From: an uncultured Bacteroidales bacterium
GTDB lineage: Bacteria > Bacteroidota > Bacteroidia > Bacteroidales > F082
DNA: 64,000 bases
Assembly (NCBI GenBank): GCA_905234765.1
Contig: CAJOIF010000013.1
Span: forward strand, 1 to 64,000
Reading direction: 5' to 3'
Under the pieces are notes generated by a model. That model saw only the letters and a program-made list of their open reading frames with translations, was not told the DNA's origin and ran no database searches. Shown piece after piece: positions 41,675 through 49,931 of the stretch; within the stretch, counting starts at the first letter, position 1, and the number at the start of each line of letters is the position of its first letter. The translations under genes and the position numbers were made by a program.

Positions 41675-41682
41675 AAAATTAG
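41675..41682 (-). promoter_or_regulatory. Putative -7 box for the five-repeat T9SS gene
   Basis: Minus-strand TAATTTTG, 27 nt before the ATG at 41647. Confidence 0.5.
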
Positions 41683-41723
41683 GAAAAAGAATCGATGCTT
41701 TGGAATTGCTTGTCGTTTTTCCC

Positions 41724-41731
41724 TACTTTTG
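41724..41731 (+). promoter_or_regulatory. Putative -7 box for the 41.7 kb operon
   Basis: TACTTTTG, 18 nt before the ATG at 41750. Confidence 0.5.
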
Positions 41732-41749
41732 CGCCAAATTATTTCGTTT

Positions 41750-42448
41750 ATGAAGAAAACTATATTGATTCTTGGTCTATTGTTCATGGCTTTTTCTGCT
41801 CGGGCGCAGTGGACATTGCAGACCTACGGGGAATACGACTACACCCGTACATCGGGCAGCAGCGCCGCATTGGCGTTGAAAGGAAACTATCAGTTGGCCG
41901 ACAACTTCAAGATTGGGTTGGGCTATCAAGGCACGACTTTGAACCGCCATGCTGTGAATCTGCAATGGCAAATCAATTTGCTCAAGGCGAAGAAAGGTAC
42001 GCTCTATTTGGAAAACCGTTATTTGTATCGGCTGTTCCCGAAGTATGACCTGCAGGAATTCAACGCTTTGTTGGACATGGGTTGGCGCAATCGTCATTTC
42101 AATTTCCAGTTCGGCTTGACCAATCGTTACATGGCACCTGTTCCGTTGCGCTTGAACGGCGGCATGGAGACCATCTTTGAGCCGATGAATGTCACCTTTT
42201 GCATCGAAGGCAACCTCTTCGACCAAACGCATCCTTGGAATGTGGGTGCACGTATCTCCAACTACAGGGATTTCGTCATTGAGCGTTTTACGCTGTTTTT
42301 CTATAGCATGAACGGCTATTATGATTTCGGCAATGGCTTGCGTTTGACTGCTGAATTTGGGTTGCATCCATGTGGTGTGCTTAATTTGTCGTCGCAATAC
42401 AACGGCTTGTTTGGTAACGTTGGACTGATTTGGAAACCTAAAAAATGA
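41750..42448 (+). CDS. Predicted outer-membrane beta-barrel protein
   Basis: This 232-residue protein has a signal peptide (MKKTILILGLLFMAFSARAQ). The rest is alternating hydrophobic/polar short strands rich in aromatic residues (LQTYGEYDYTRT, YQLADNFKIGLGYQGT, FNFQFGLTNRYM), like a small barrel. It lacks a terminal Phe; it ends GLIWKPKK. No named family is recognised. Its stop overlaps the ATG of the phosphoesterase gene (ATGA), so they are translated together. Confidence 0.75.
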   Translation: MKKTILILGLLFMAFSARAQWTLQTYGEYDYTRTSGSSAALALKGNYQLADNFKIGLGYQGTTLNRHAVNLQWQINLLKAKKGTLYLENRYLYRLFPKYDLQEFNALLDMGWRNRHFNFQFGLTNRYMAPVPLRLNGGMETIFEPMNVTFCIEGNLFDQTHPWNVGARISNYRDFVIERFTLFFYSMNGYYDFGNGLRLTAEFGLHPCGVLNLSSQYNGLFGNVGLIWKPKK

Positions 42449-43365
42449 GAATTATGAAGAAGCTACACATTATCATAATGGCCGCAGCCGCCATTTTTTT
42501 TGCCACGGGCTGCAACCGCCTTGACATTGCCGGAATGTTCGTTAACCGCAGCGATACGGAGGAACGGGTGGCCGACTGGCTCGACTATGATGCGCAACAT
42601 GGGATGCCCGTCATTGAGAATGCGCCCGATGAATACCACGTCTATTCTTGTTCCGACTCGCATTATTCCGAATATGATACTTTCATTTCGCGAGGTTCTG
42701 ACGACCGCCTGTATCAGTATATCACGGCTGAGCGTAACGACCCGAAAGCTATTTTTGCCATCCATGCGGGTGATATGGTCAACCAAAGTGGTGAGACGGG
42801 TTTCAAGATGGTTGAAGAGTCTTTGCGTTTTGATTCCGCGAATCAGGATAAGAACGACCCATGTTACCCTGTCATTGGCAACCACGATGTTTATTTTGAT
42901 TGTGCCCCGTATTTCAAGCAGTATTTCCATACTTCAACTTACACCGTGACAGTGAAGACGGTGTCTGGAAAGAAAGACCTATTCATCTTCTTGGACTCGG
43001 GCAACGGCACCCACGGCCCGCGTCAGTTGGAGTGGTTGGAGGAACAACTTTCGCATCGTAACAACTACCGCCATTGTTTCGTTATCAGTCATAATTGGCT
43101 GTTCCGCACCTCATACAACTACACTACCACTCCGGCGGCCAATCTGCCACAGGATGAGCAGTACGCCTTCATGGACTTGATGAGCCGCAGCAATGTAGAC
43201 ATGGTTATCATGGGGCATTTTCATGCACGCGAGTATCGTCAGTTCGGCGGCGTGACTTATGTCATGACCGACAACCTCAATGAGCCCGATGATACGCCTA
43301 CCTATTTGGTTGTCAATGTGGGCAATAAGGTTACATTTGAGTATGAGGAGCTTGTGATCGAGTAA
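42445..43365 (+). CDS. Metallophosphoesterase lipoprotein
   Basis: This 306-residue calcineurin-like protein has a lipobox (FATGC) after the signal sequence. The metal-binding motifs are in order: CSDSHYSEYD, HAGDMVNQ, GNHDVY, SHNWLF and GHFHARE. It should hydrolyse an extracytoplasmic phosphoester. It overlaps the preceding barrel gene by 4 nt at 42445; a second ATG three codons later would also be suitable. The partnership with that barrel is suggestive but unproven. Confidence 0.9.
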   Translation: MRIMKKLHIIIMAAAAIFFATGCNRLDIAGMFVNRSDTEERVADWLDYDAQHGMPVIENAPDEYHVYSCSDSHYSEYDTFISRGSDDRLYQYITAERNDPKAIFAIHAGDMVNQSGETGFKMVEESLRFDSANQDKNDPCYPVIGNHDVYFDCAPYFKQYFHTSTYTVTVKTVSGKKDLFIFLDSGNGTHGPRQLEWLEEQLSHRNNYRHCFVISHNWLFRTSYNYTTTPAANLPQDEQYAFMDLMSRSNVDMVIMGHFHAREYRQFGGVTYVMTDNLNEPDDTPTYLVVNVGNKVTFEYEELVIE

Positions 43366-43384
43366 TCATTAGCCTATGTGATGC

Positions 43385-43422
43385 AAAAATCGCCCGCTGG
43401 AATTTTCCAACGGGCGATTTTC
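43385..43422. terminator. Bidirectional rho-independent terminator
   Basis: AAAATCGCCCG/CGGGCGATTTT stem with a partly paired 15-16 nt loop, between the converging phosphoesterase and prolyl oligopeptidase genes. Confidence 0.88.
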
Positions 43423-43439
43423 AGTTTCAAAACCGATTA

Positions 43440-45050
43440 TTATTTCTTCTCGGTAGGATAACTCAATCCCATATTATACAGGATGAACGAATAGATGTCC
43501 GCCTGTTCCTCAAGAACCTTGGAGATGGGTTTGCCACCACCGTGTCCAGCCTTGGTGTCGATGCGGATGATCTTGGGTTCTGGTCCAGTTTGGGCAGCTT
43601 GCAAAGCGGCTGCATACTTAAACGAGTGGGCGGGCACTACGCGGTCGTCGTGGTCGGCAGTGGTGACCATGATGGCGGGATAGTGCACATCAGCACCGCT
43701 CTTGATGGTGTGCAGCGGCGAGTAGGCATACAAGGCCTTGAACATGGCCTCGTCGTCCTCGCTGGTGCCGTAGTCGCTGGCCCAGTTCCAACCGATGGTG
43801 AAGAGGTGGTAACGCAGCATGTCCATCACGCCGACTTGCGGCACGGCCGCAGCAAAGAGGTCGGGACGCTGGTTGATCACTGCGCCTACGAGCAGACCAC
43901 CATTCGAGCCACCATTCAAGGCCAGATAGCTCGGAGTAGTGTAGCCATTAGTAATAAGGTATTCAGCGCAGGCGATGCAGTCGTCGAACACATTCTGCTT
44001 CTGCAACTTGGTGCCGGCGACGTGCCATTCCTCGCCGTATTCGTTGCCGCCGCGCAAGTTCATCTGGGCATAGATACCGCCGTTCTCGAGGAAAGGCAGA
44101 CGCGAAGTGCTGAAGCCTGGGTTGAGGGTGATGTTGAAGCCGCCATAGCCATACAGGAAGGTCGGGTTGGTACCGTCTTTCTGCAAGCCTTTCTTGTAGG
44201 TCAAGAACATCGGGACCTTGGTGCCGTCTTTCGAGGTGACAAAGACTTGCTCCGTCACGTAGTCGTCCGACTTGAAGTCGATGGCAGGAGCACGGAACAC
44301 AGACGAGGTGTTATCGTCGATGTTGTATTGGTAAATCGTGGTCGGGAAGGCGAAGGAGGTGAAGGCGTAGAACACTTCGGGTTCTTCGTATTTGCTGCTG
44401 AAACCGACGGCGCCATAGGTCGGCAGCGCGATTTCATGGAGTTGCTTGCCGTCCATGGTGTAGACATAGGCATGGTTGGCGGCGTCTTTGTCGTAGGTGA
44501 CGATCATCTTGCCGTTGGCGAGGCTGATGCCAGCGATGACGTTGTCGCTCTCAGGAATCACATCCACCCAGTTCTCCATCTGCGGGGCCTTGGCCGACAC
44601 TTTGCAGATGCGGCCCTTGGGCGCGTTGTAGTTGGTGAAGATATACAGCGTGTCGTTGATGACATCGATGGGACCGTACTGGTAATCCATGTCGTCAGCG
44701 ATTTGCACGAACTTGCCCATTGCGTCTTGCATGTCGCGGATCCACAGCGTGCTGCCTGCGCCTTGACCGCTCTCGAAGAGGAACATGTAATGTTCATCCT
44801 CGGTGAGGTCCACTTGGTGGAAATAGCGCGGCTGGGCGGGATTGGAGTAGAAGAGTTCATCTTGCTCCTGCGGTGTGCCGAGTTTGTGGTAGTAAATCTT
44901 ATGGTTTTCGTTGACGTTGCTGAACTCCTTGCCAGCTTCGGGGCGGTCGTAGGCGGCATAGAAGAAACCGTCCTTGTACCACGAGGCGCCCGTGAACTTG
45001 GCCCATTCGATATGGTCGGGGAGGAGTTCGAGGTCTTTCATGCTCTTCAC
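43440..45050 (-). CDS. Prolyl oligopeptidase (S9A), C-terminal fragment of a frameshifted gene
   Basis: This 536-residue open frame holds most of the beta-propeller and the whole alpha/beta-hydrolase domain. The catalytic Ser is in [10 protein letters not shown], the Asp in TTADHDDRV and the His in KAGHGGG. The reading continues upstream of its first ATG in the same frame ([17 protein letters not shown]), and the missing start of the protein is in the overlapping upstream frame at 45047-45568. The two join at about 45090-45098, where a net frame shift and loss of about seven family residues is seen. It is probably a pseudogene in this genome, or an assembly error. Confidence 0.85.
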   Translation of the reverse strand: MKSMKDLELLPDHIEWAKFTGASWYKDGFFYAAYDRPEAGKEFSNVNENHKIYYHKLGTPQEQDELFYSNPAQPRYFHQVDLTEDEHYMFLFESGQGAGSTLWIRDMQDAMGKFVQIADDMDYQYGPIDVINDTLYIFTNYNAPKGRICKVSAKAPQMENWVDVIPESDNVIAGISLANGKMIVTYDKDAANHAYVYTMDGKQLHEIALPTYGAVGFSSKYEEPEVFYAFTSFAFPTTIYQYNIDDNTSSVFRAPAIDFKSDDYVTEQVFVTSKDGTKVPMFLTYKKGLQKDGTNPTFLYGYGGFNITLNPGFSTSRLPFLENGGIYAQMNLRGGNEYGEEWHVAGTKLQKQNVFDDCIACAEYLITNGYTTPSYLALNGGSNGGLLVGAVINQRPDLFAAAVPQVGVMDMLRYHLFTIGWNWASDYGTSEDDEAMFKALYAYSPLHTIKSGADVHYPAIMVTTADHDDRVVPAHSFKYAAALQAAQTGPEPKIIRIDTKAGHGGGKPISKVLEEQADIYSFILYNMGLSYPTEKK

Positions 45051-45568
45051 GTAGATTTCAACCCAGTCGGAGCCGCTGCGTTGGATGGTGTAGAGAAGCT
45101 GATGCCGCCCAACGAGACGGTGCCGTCATCAGAAAGGGCGTTGGGGTCGAGGAGCACAGAAGGCTCGCCGTCAAGCGTCTCCTGCATATAGATGACGTTT
45201 TGGTTCTGGAGGCCGTCGTTCTTCGAGTAGATGTAACGGCCGTGTTCCTTCGAAGGCATGCTGTAACGTTCGTAGTTGACGAGTTGCGTCAGGCGGTCCT
45301 TGAGGGCGCTGCGGAAGGGGATGTGGCTCAGGTAGTCGTTGGTGACTTCGTTCTGTGCCTTGACCCAATTAGCGGTTTCAACTGAGGTGTCGTTTTCCAG
45401 CCAACGGTACGGGTCGGCAACCAATGTGCCGAAATAGTCGTCAACGACGGTGGTGTCCATGCGCGTCTCGGGGTAAGCCTTGACGGAATAGCGTTCAGGC
45501 TGCTGTGGTTGCTGGTTGCAGCCGAAGAGGGTGATTGTGCCCATAACTAATAAGGTAAGTTTTTTCAT
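45047..45568 (-). CDS. Prolyl oligopeptidase (S9A), N-terminal fragment of the same broken gene
   Basis: This 173-residue open frame has a lipobox signal (ITLFGC) and the typical start of prolyl oligopeptidase ([17 protein letters not shown] ... [10 protein letters not shown] ... [19 protein letters not shown]). After GGISFS the frame gives a nonsense tail ([13 protein letters not shown]) and stops, while family alignment continues in the other frame with [10 protein letters not shown]. This half has no catalytic residue. It has its own promoter box at 45617-45624. If intact, the parent would be an exported lipoprotein peptidase of about 700 residues. Confidence 0.85.
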   Translation of the reverse strand: MKKLTLLVMGTITLFGCNQQPQQPERYSVKAYPETRMDTTVVDDYFGTLVADPYRWLENDTSVETANWVKAQNEVTNDYLSHIPFRSALKDRLTQLVNYERYSMPSKEHGRYIYSKNDGLQNQNVIYMQETLDGEPSVLLDPNALSDDGTVSLGGISFSTPSNAAAPTGLKST

Positions 45569-45616
45569 TATTTTGTTGATTTAGAGATTTAAGATTCAAG
45601 ATTTGAAATTCGGGGT

Positions 45617-45624
45617 CAAAGGTA
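45617..45624 (-). promoter_or_regulatory. Putative -7 box for the prolyl oligopeptidase gene
   Basis: Minus-strand TACCTTTG, 48 nt before the ATG at 45568. Confidence 0.5.
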
Positions 45625-45656
45625 CGATTATTTGTTAAACGCATGAAAAAAATCAG

Positions 45657-45664
45657 TATATTTG
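45657..45664 (+). promoter_or_regulatory. Putative -7 box for rhuM
   Basis: TATATTTG, 20 nt before the ATG at 45685; the earlier in-frame ATG at 45643 lies upstream of this box. Confidence 0.5.
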
Positions 45665-45684
45665 CAAATCAAAATAAAGAAACA

Positions 45685-46680
45685 ATGAATATTTCAGACA
45701 GTACCCAAAATAATATCATCATCTATCAAAGCGAGGACGGACTGACAAAAATTAATGTCAATCTGCAAGAAGAAACGGTTTGGCTTTCTCAACAACAAAT
45801 GGCGGAGCTTTATCAGACCTCACGAACAAATGTGGTGGAGCATATTAGGCACATTTATCAAGAAGGAGAGTTGACCGAAGATTCAACCTGTCGGAAATTC
45901 CGACAGGTTCAAACCGAAGGAAACAGAGAAGTAACCAGAGAGATCCCGTTTTATAATCTCGATATGATAATCTCGCTTGGCTACCGGGTAAAATCCTCTG
46001 TTGCTACAAGATTCCGCATCTGGGCTACAAAACTATTAAATGAGTACATTCGCAAAGGCTTCGCCCTCGACGACAACCGCTTGAAAAACCTCGGCGGTGG
46101 CGGTTATTGGAAAGAACTCATCGAGCGCATACGCGACATCCGCTCGTCCGAAAAGGTGTTTTACAGACAGGTATTGGACATTTACGCCACAAGCATCGAC
46201 TATGACCCGAAAGCCGACATTTCCATTGAGTTTTTCAAGAGGGTACAAAACAAGATTCATTATGCGGTTCATGGGCAGACGGCAGCCGAAGTCATTGTCA
46301 GTCGCGCCGATGCCGAAAAGGAATTCATGGGTTTGACCACATTTGAGGGCGACCGACCGCATCTGAAAGATGCCGTCATAGCAAAGAACTATTTGGATGA
46401 AAAGGAGTTGCGGGCTATGGGACAAATCGTTTCTGGGTATTTGGATTTTGCGGAACGACAAGCGGAACGGCAACAAGCTATGACCATGAAAGACTGGGCA
46501 GCACATTTGGACCAAATTCTGACGATGAGCGGTGAAAAACTGCTACGAGGTGCAGGGAAAGTGTCGCATCAACAAGCCATTGAACACGCCACCAACGAAT
46601 ACAAGAAATATCAGCAACGCACTTTAAGCCAAGTGGAAAAGGATTTCTTGGATAACATCAAGACCTTGCCCACAAAATAA
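45685..46680 (+). CDS. rhuM: RhuM family protein
   Basis: This 331-residue protein carries the RhuM signature. A winged-helix-like start includes VWLSQQQMAELYQTSRTNVV, then FYNLDMIISLGYRVKSSVATRFRIWATKLL. The central part (LIERIRDIRSSEKVFYRQVLDI, YDPKADISIEFFKRVQNKIH) is also conserved. RhuM was first seen in Salmonella SPI-3, and homologues are common on mobile and accessory DNA; the biochemical role is unknown. I chose 45685 because the promoter box lies after the earlier ATG. It is more AT-rich at the 5' end than its neighbours and sits next to a broken gene. Confidence 0.9.
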   Translation: MNISDSTQNNIIIYQSEDGLTKINVNLQEETVWLSQQQMAELYQTSRTNVVEHIRHIYQEGELTEDSTCRKFRQVQTEGNREVTREIPFYNLDMIISLGYRVKSSVATRFRIWATKLLNEYIRKGFALDDNRLKNLGGGGYWKELIERIRDIRSSEKVFYRQVLDIYATSIDYDPKADISIEFFKRVQNKIHYAVHGQTAAEVIVSRADAEKEFMGLTTFEGDRPHLKDAVIAKNYLDEKELRAMGQIVSGYLDFAERQAERQQAMTMKDWAAHLDQILTMSGEKLLRGAGKVSHQQAIEHATNEYKKYQQRTLSQVEKDFLDNIKTLPTK

Positions 46681-46682
46681 GA

Positions 46683-48611
46683 TTACATCTTATCCATCTC
46701 CGAATCATCCTCAATCCTAAGATTCTCGATGATGAACTTCTGGCGTTCCATGGTGTTCTTGCCCATGTAGTATTCTAATAACTCCTTGATTCCAAAATCG
46801 TAGCGCAGGATGACCGGCTCCAAGCGCATGTTGGGACCGATGAAGCCTCGGAACTCGTCGGGGGAGATTTCACCCAGACCTTTGAATCGTGTGATTTCGG
46901 CCTGCTTGCCACATTTCTCCTTGGCGGCGATGCGTTCCTCGTCGCTGTAGCAGTAATAGGTCTCTTTCTTGTTGCGCACACGGAACAGGGGCGTCTGCAA
47001 GATGTAGACGTGGCCGTTGCGAACCAAGTCGGGGTAGAACTGCAGGAAGAAAGTGAGCATCAGCAGGCGGATGTGCATACCATCCACATCAGCATCGGTG
47101 GCGATAACGATGTTGTTGTAGCGCAGGTTCTCGATATCCTCATCAATGTTCAATGCCGCTTGCAGCAGATTGAACTCCTCGTTCTCGTAGCAGACCTTTT
47201 TGGTCATTCCCAAGCAGTTGAGCGGCTTACCGCGCAGGCTGAACACGGCCTGGGTCTGCACGTCACGGCTCTTGGTGATGCTTCCCGATGCGGAGTCGCC
47301 CTCGGTGATGAAGATGGTGCTTTCGAGGCGCTTCTCGTGGTTCGTGTTGAGGTGGATGCGGCAGTCACGGAGCTTGCGGTTATTCAGGCTGACCTTCTTC
47401 GCGCTCTCGCGGGCAGCCTTCTTGATACCGGCTATCTCTTTGCGTTCTTTCTCGTTGGCTTGAATCTTCGCCTGCAAGACACTGACGGTCTCAGGGTTCT
47501 TGTGCAGGTAGTTGTCCAGATGGCGCTTCAAAATATCGAAAACATAGGTCTTCAGGAAGGGACTGTCGTTGGTGCCGTCGGGATTGTTGGGTGCGAGATG
47601 GGTGGAACCGAGTTTGGTCTTCGTCTGTGCCTCAAAGACAGGCTCTTGTATTCTTACACACAAGGCGCATACCAAACCTTGACGGATGTCGGCGGGCTCG
47701 TATTCCTTTTGGTAGAACTCGCGCACCACACGGGCATAACCCTCACGGAAAGCGGACTGGTGTGTGCCGCCTTCGGTGGTGTGTTGACCGTTGACGAAGG
47801 AATAAAAGTAGTCGCTCGACTGACCATTGACATGCGTGAACGCGGCCTCAAAGTCACCGTCTTTGATATGGATGATAGGGTAGAGGCCTTCGCCTTCCAT
47901 GTTGTTCTGGAGCAGGTCGAGGAGGCCGTTCTTGGAATAATAGCGTTTGTCGTTGTAAATCAGGCTCAAGCCACGATTGAGGTAAGCGTAGTTCCAAACG
48001 CGCTTTTCGATGTATTCATCGACGTAGTGGTAGTTGCCAAACAGCGAGGAATCGGGAATGAACTCCGTCAAAGTGCCCGTGTCGCCATTGGAAGGGATGA
48101 TGCCAGTGTCACTTACCAACTTGCCTTGTGCAAATTCAACAATTCTCGTTTTCCCTTCACGAACCGACTGTACCTTGAAATAAGACGAAAGCGCGTTGAC
48201 GGCCTTGGTACCGACGCCGTTCAAGCCGACAGACTTCTGGAACACCTTGCTGTCGTATTTCGCGCCTGTATTCAGTTGCGAAACGGCTTCCTTCAACTTA
48301 CCCAACGGGATGCCACGGCCATAGTCGCGGATACTGACCTTCTTTTCCACCTTGTTGACGGTCACCTCGATTTTCCTGCCGAAGCCCGAAGTGAACTCGT
48401 CGATGGAGTTGTCAATCACCTCTTTGATGAGTACATAGATGCCGTCGTCTTGAGAGGCACCATCGCCGAGTTTGCCGATATACATACCCGGGCGGCGACG
48501 GATGTGCTCCATGTCCTCAAGGTGCACGATGCTGTTGTCGTCATAGTTTTCTACAGTAGGAGTGGGATCGTTGTTTTGCGTGAAGATGTCGCCTTCGTTG
48601 ATGTCGCTCAT
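46683..48611 (-). CDS. parE: DNA topoisomerase IV subunit B
   Basis: This 642-residue type IIA topoisomerase ATPase subunit decatenates chromosomes with ParC. The GHKL ATP site is [17 protein letters not shown] and [11 protein letters not shown]. The Toprim motif [11 protein letters not shown] and the [12 protein letters not shown] metal site are intact, and [10 protein letters not shown] ends the core. The sequence style ([16 protein letters not shown]) fits the ParE rather than GyrB branch of Bacteroidota. The ATG at 48611 is supported by a -7 box at 48629-48636. parC is not adjacent; gyrA at 57.7 kb is a different subunit. Confidence 0.9.
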   Translation of the reverse strand: MSDINEGDIFTQNNDPTPTVENYDDNSIVHLEDMEHIRRRPGMYIGKLGDGASQDDGIYVLIKEVIDNSIDEFTSGFGRKIEVTVNKVEKKVSIRDYGRGIPLGKLKEAVSQLNTGAKYDSKVFQKSVGLNGVGTKAVNALSSYFKVQSVREGKTRIVEFAQGKLVSDTGIIPSNGDTGTLTEFIPDSSLFGNYHYVDEYIEKRVWNYAYLNRGLSLIYNDKRYYSKNGLLDLLQNNMEGEGLYPIIHIKDGDFEAAFTHVNGQSSDYFYSFVNGQHTTEGGTHQSAFREGYARVVREFYQKEYEPADIRQGLVCALCVRIQEPVFEAQTKTKLGSTHLAPNNPDGTNDSPFLKTYVFDILKRHLDNYLHKNPETVSVLQAKIQANEKERKEIAGIKKAARESAKKVSLNNRKLRDCRIHLNTNHEKRLESTIFITEGDSASGSITKSRDVQTQAVFSLRGKPLNCLGMTKKVCYENEEFNLLQAALNIDEDIENLRYNNIVIATDADVDGMHIRLLMLTFFLQFYPDLVRNGHVYILQTPLFRVRNKKETYYCYSDEERIAAKEKCGKQAEITRFKGLGEISPDEFRGFIGPNMRLEPVILRYDFGIKELLEYYMGKNTMERQKFIIENLRIEDDSEMDKM

Positions 48612-48628
48612 AGAATCTGATTTTGGGG

Positions 48629-48636
48629 CAAAATTA
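48629..48636 (-). promoter_or_regulatory. Putative -7 box for parE
   Basis: Minus-strand TAATTTTG, 17 nt before the ATG at 48611. An in-frame upstream start at 48650 lies before this box and is unlikely to be used. Confidence 0.5.
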
Positions 48637-48646
48637 CGAAAAAAAG

Positions 48647-49930
48647 TCAAAGAAAACCTTTAATTTCTGCTCTCACCCATTCCCAATCATCTTTGTTCGG
48701 AATCAGTTGCCACAACCGACTCCCAGTTTGTTTGTGGAAAACAATCCATTGGTACACAAACAACGCCGTATAAGTCAGCGAGGTGGTGATGGCCGCACCT
48801 TGGATGCTCAATAAAGGAATCAAAATGAAGGCTGAAATTAGGGTAACTGAAAGCCCAATGAGTGAGGCGAAAAGGTTGTATTTGGGCTTGCCCGTGCCGG
48901 AAAAATAATTGGCCAAAACGGTGTGTGCAGAGAAGAACACAATACCAGGTGCCATCAGAATAATGACCGTACGAATGTCTCTGAACTCGCCAGAAAACAA
49001 CCATTCAAAAAACGTTGTTGGTAGCAGACAAATCACTAATAAAGCGGTGAAAGTCAGCAAGACAGAAAGTTTCATAAAACGCAAAGTGAGTTGCGAGGCG
49101 CGTTGCGCTTTTTCGGTGTTGCTCAAAGCGGAGAACTCCACCAAACCGATGCTTAACCCCACAATATTCACACCTTCAGTGACTTGCGTTCCCGAAGCAT
49201 AAACTCCAATTTGTCTCTCGTCGCAATGTGTTTTCAACAGATAAAGACTCAAACGTTTGTTGAGCGTACTGACCAAAGTGGAGAGTTGCAGGAATGTCCC
49301 GTAATGGAGCATTTCCTTCAGGCTGTCTTTCAAAGGCTCGCGCTCTTCGCGCTTCAGGCTTGGGAACAGCAGCATCCAACCGACGATTGCGGCTAGGCTA
49401 TAGCCGCAAAGTTGTGAGTAGAGCAATGCCTTTGCCGTTTTCAAATCCATGGCGAAAACAAACACCGCCATCATCGTGACTTGTGTCAATATCTGTATGA
49501 GAAACAGTAAGTTGAACACTCCTACCTTTTCTTTCCCGAGGAAATGGTTCAAATTGAAGCCGTGAAAGCTGTAAACGCAGGTCATCAGTAAGACGAGCCA
49601 ACCATAGCCTTCGGGAATGATGGTGTGATAAAACGTTGGGAAGAAGGAAAAAACTTTGAACAGAAGCAGATAGATGAGCATCACGAAACCGATCCAGCCA
49701 TAAGAAATCGTCATCAGGGTGGAGAGTTTCTTGCGTGGCGTGAAATACACCAGTCCGCTGCCGGCGATGAGCTCGATGCCTATTAATAAAAAGGTGATGT
49801 CGGTCTGTGCGACGAAAGCCTTGCCCCATTCTGCCGCACCGAGGAATTTGGTGCCCATAATGAGGGTGGCCAACTGCGTCAGCACATTGACCGCCCTTGC
49901 CGCGCCCGTTCCGAGTATCTTCTTGAACAT
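48647..49930 (-). CDS. Wzx-like polysaccharide flippase
   Basis: This 427-residue protein has about 12 TM helices in the MATE/Wzx (MVF superfamily) pattern, starting [20 protein letters not shown] with a first helix near [11 protein letters not shown]. The [20 protein letters not shown] stretch and the C-terminal helical pairs are typical. It should move a lipid-linked glycan across the inner membrane. It lies directly after the seven-repeat T9SS gene (1 nt gap) and before parE, with no glycosyltransferases nearby, so its substrate is unknown. Confidence 0.82.
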   Translation of the reverse strand: MFKKILGTGAARAVNVLTQLATLIMGTKFLGAAEWGKAFVAQTDITFLLIGIELIAGSGLVYFTPRKKLSTLMTISYGWIGFVMLIYLLLFKVFSFFPTFYHTIIPEGYGWLVLLMTCVYSFHGFNLNHFLGKEKVGVFNLLFLIQILTQVTMMAVFVFAMDLKTAKALLYSQLCGYSLAAIVGWMLLFPSLKREEREPLKDSLKEMLHYGTFLQLSTLVSTLNKRLSLYLLKTHCDERQIGVYASGTQVTEGVNIVGLSIGLVEFSALSNTEKAQRASQLTLRFMKLSVLLTFTALLVICLLPTTFFEWLFSGEFRDIRTVIILMAPGIVFFSAHTVLANYFSGTGKPKYNLFASLIGLSVTLISAFILIPLLSIQGAAITTSLTYTALFVYQWIVFHKQTGSRLWQLIPNKDDWEWVRAEIKGFL

Positions 49931-49931
49931 T

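Noticed and set aside
43542..45191. 549-residue plus-strand open frame
   Set aside because: It lies antisense to the prolyl oligopeptidase gene; its protein has no domain sense and mirrors the GC-biased codon use of the real strand.
46683..48611. GyrB instead of ParE
   Set aside because: Length, the [16 protein letters not shown] style and the [11 protein letters not shown] segment fit the Bacteroidota ParE branch, though a phylogeny would be decisive.
47010..48620. 536-residue plus-strand open frame
   Set aside because: Antisense to parE, whose motifs are complete; no promoter or family match for the shadow frame.
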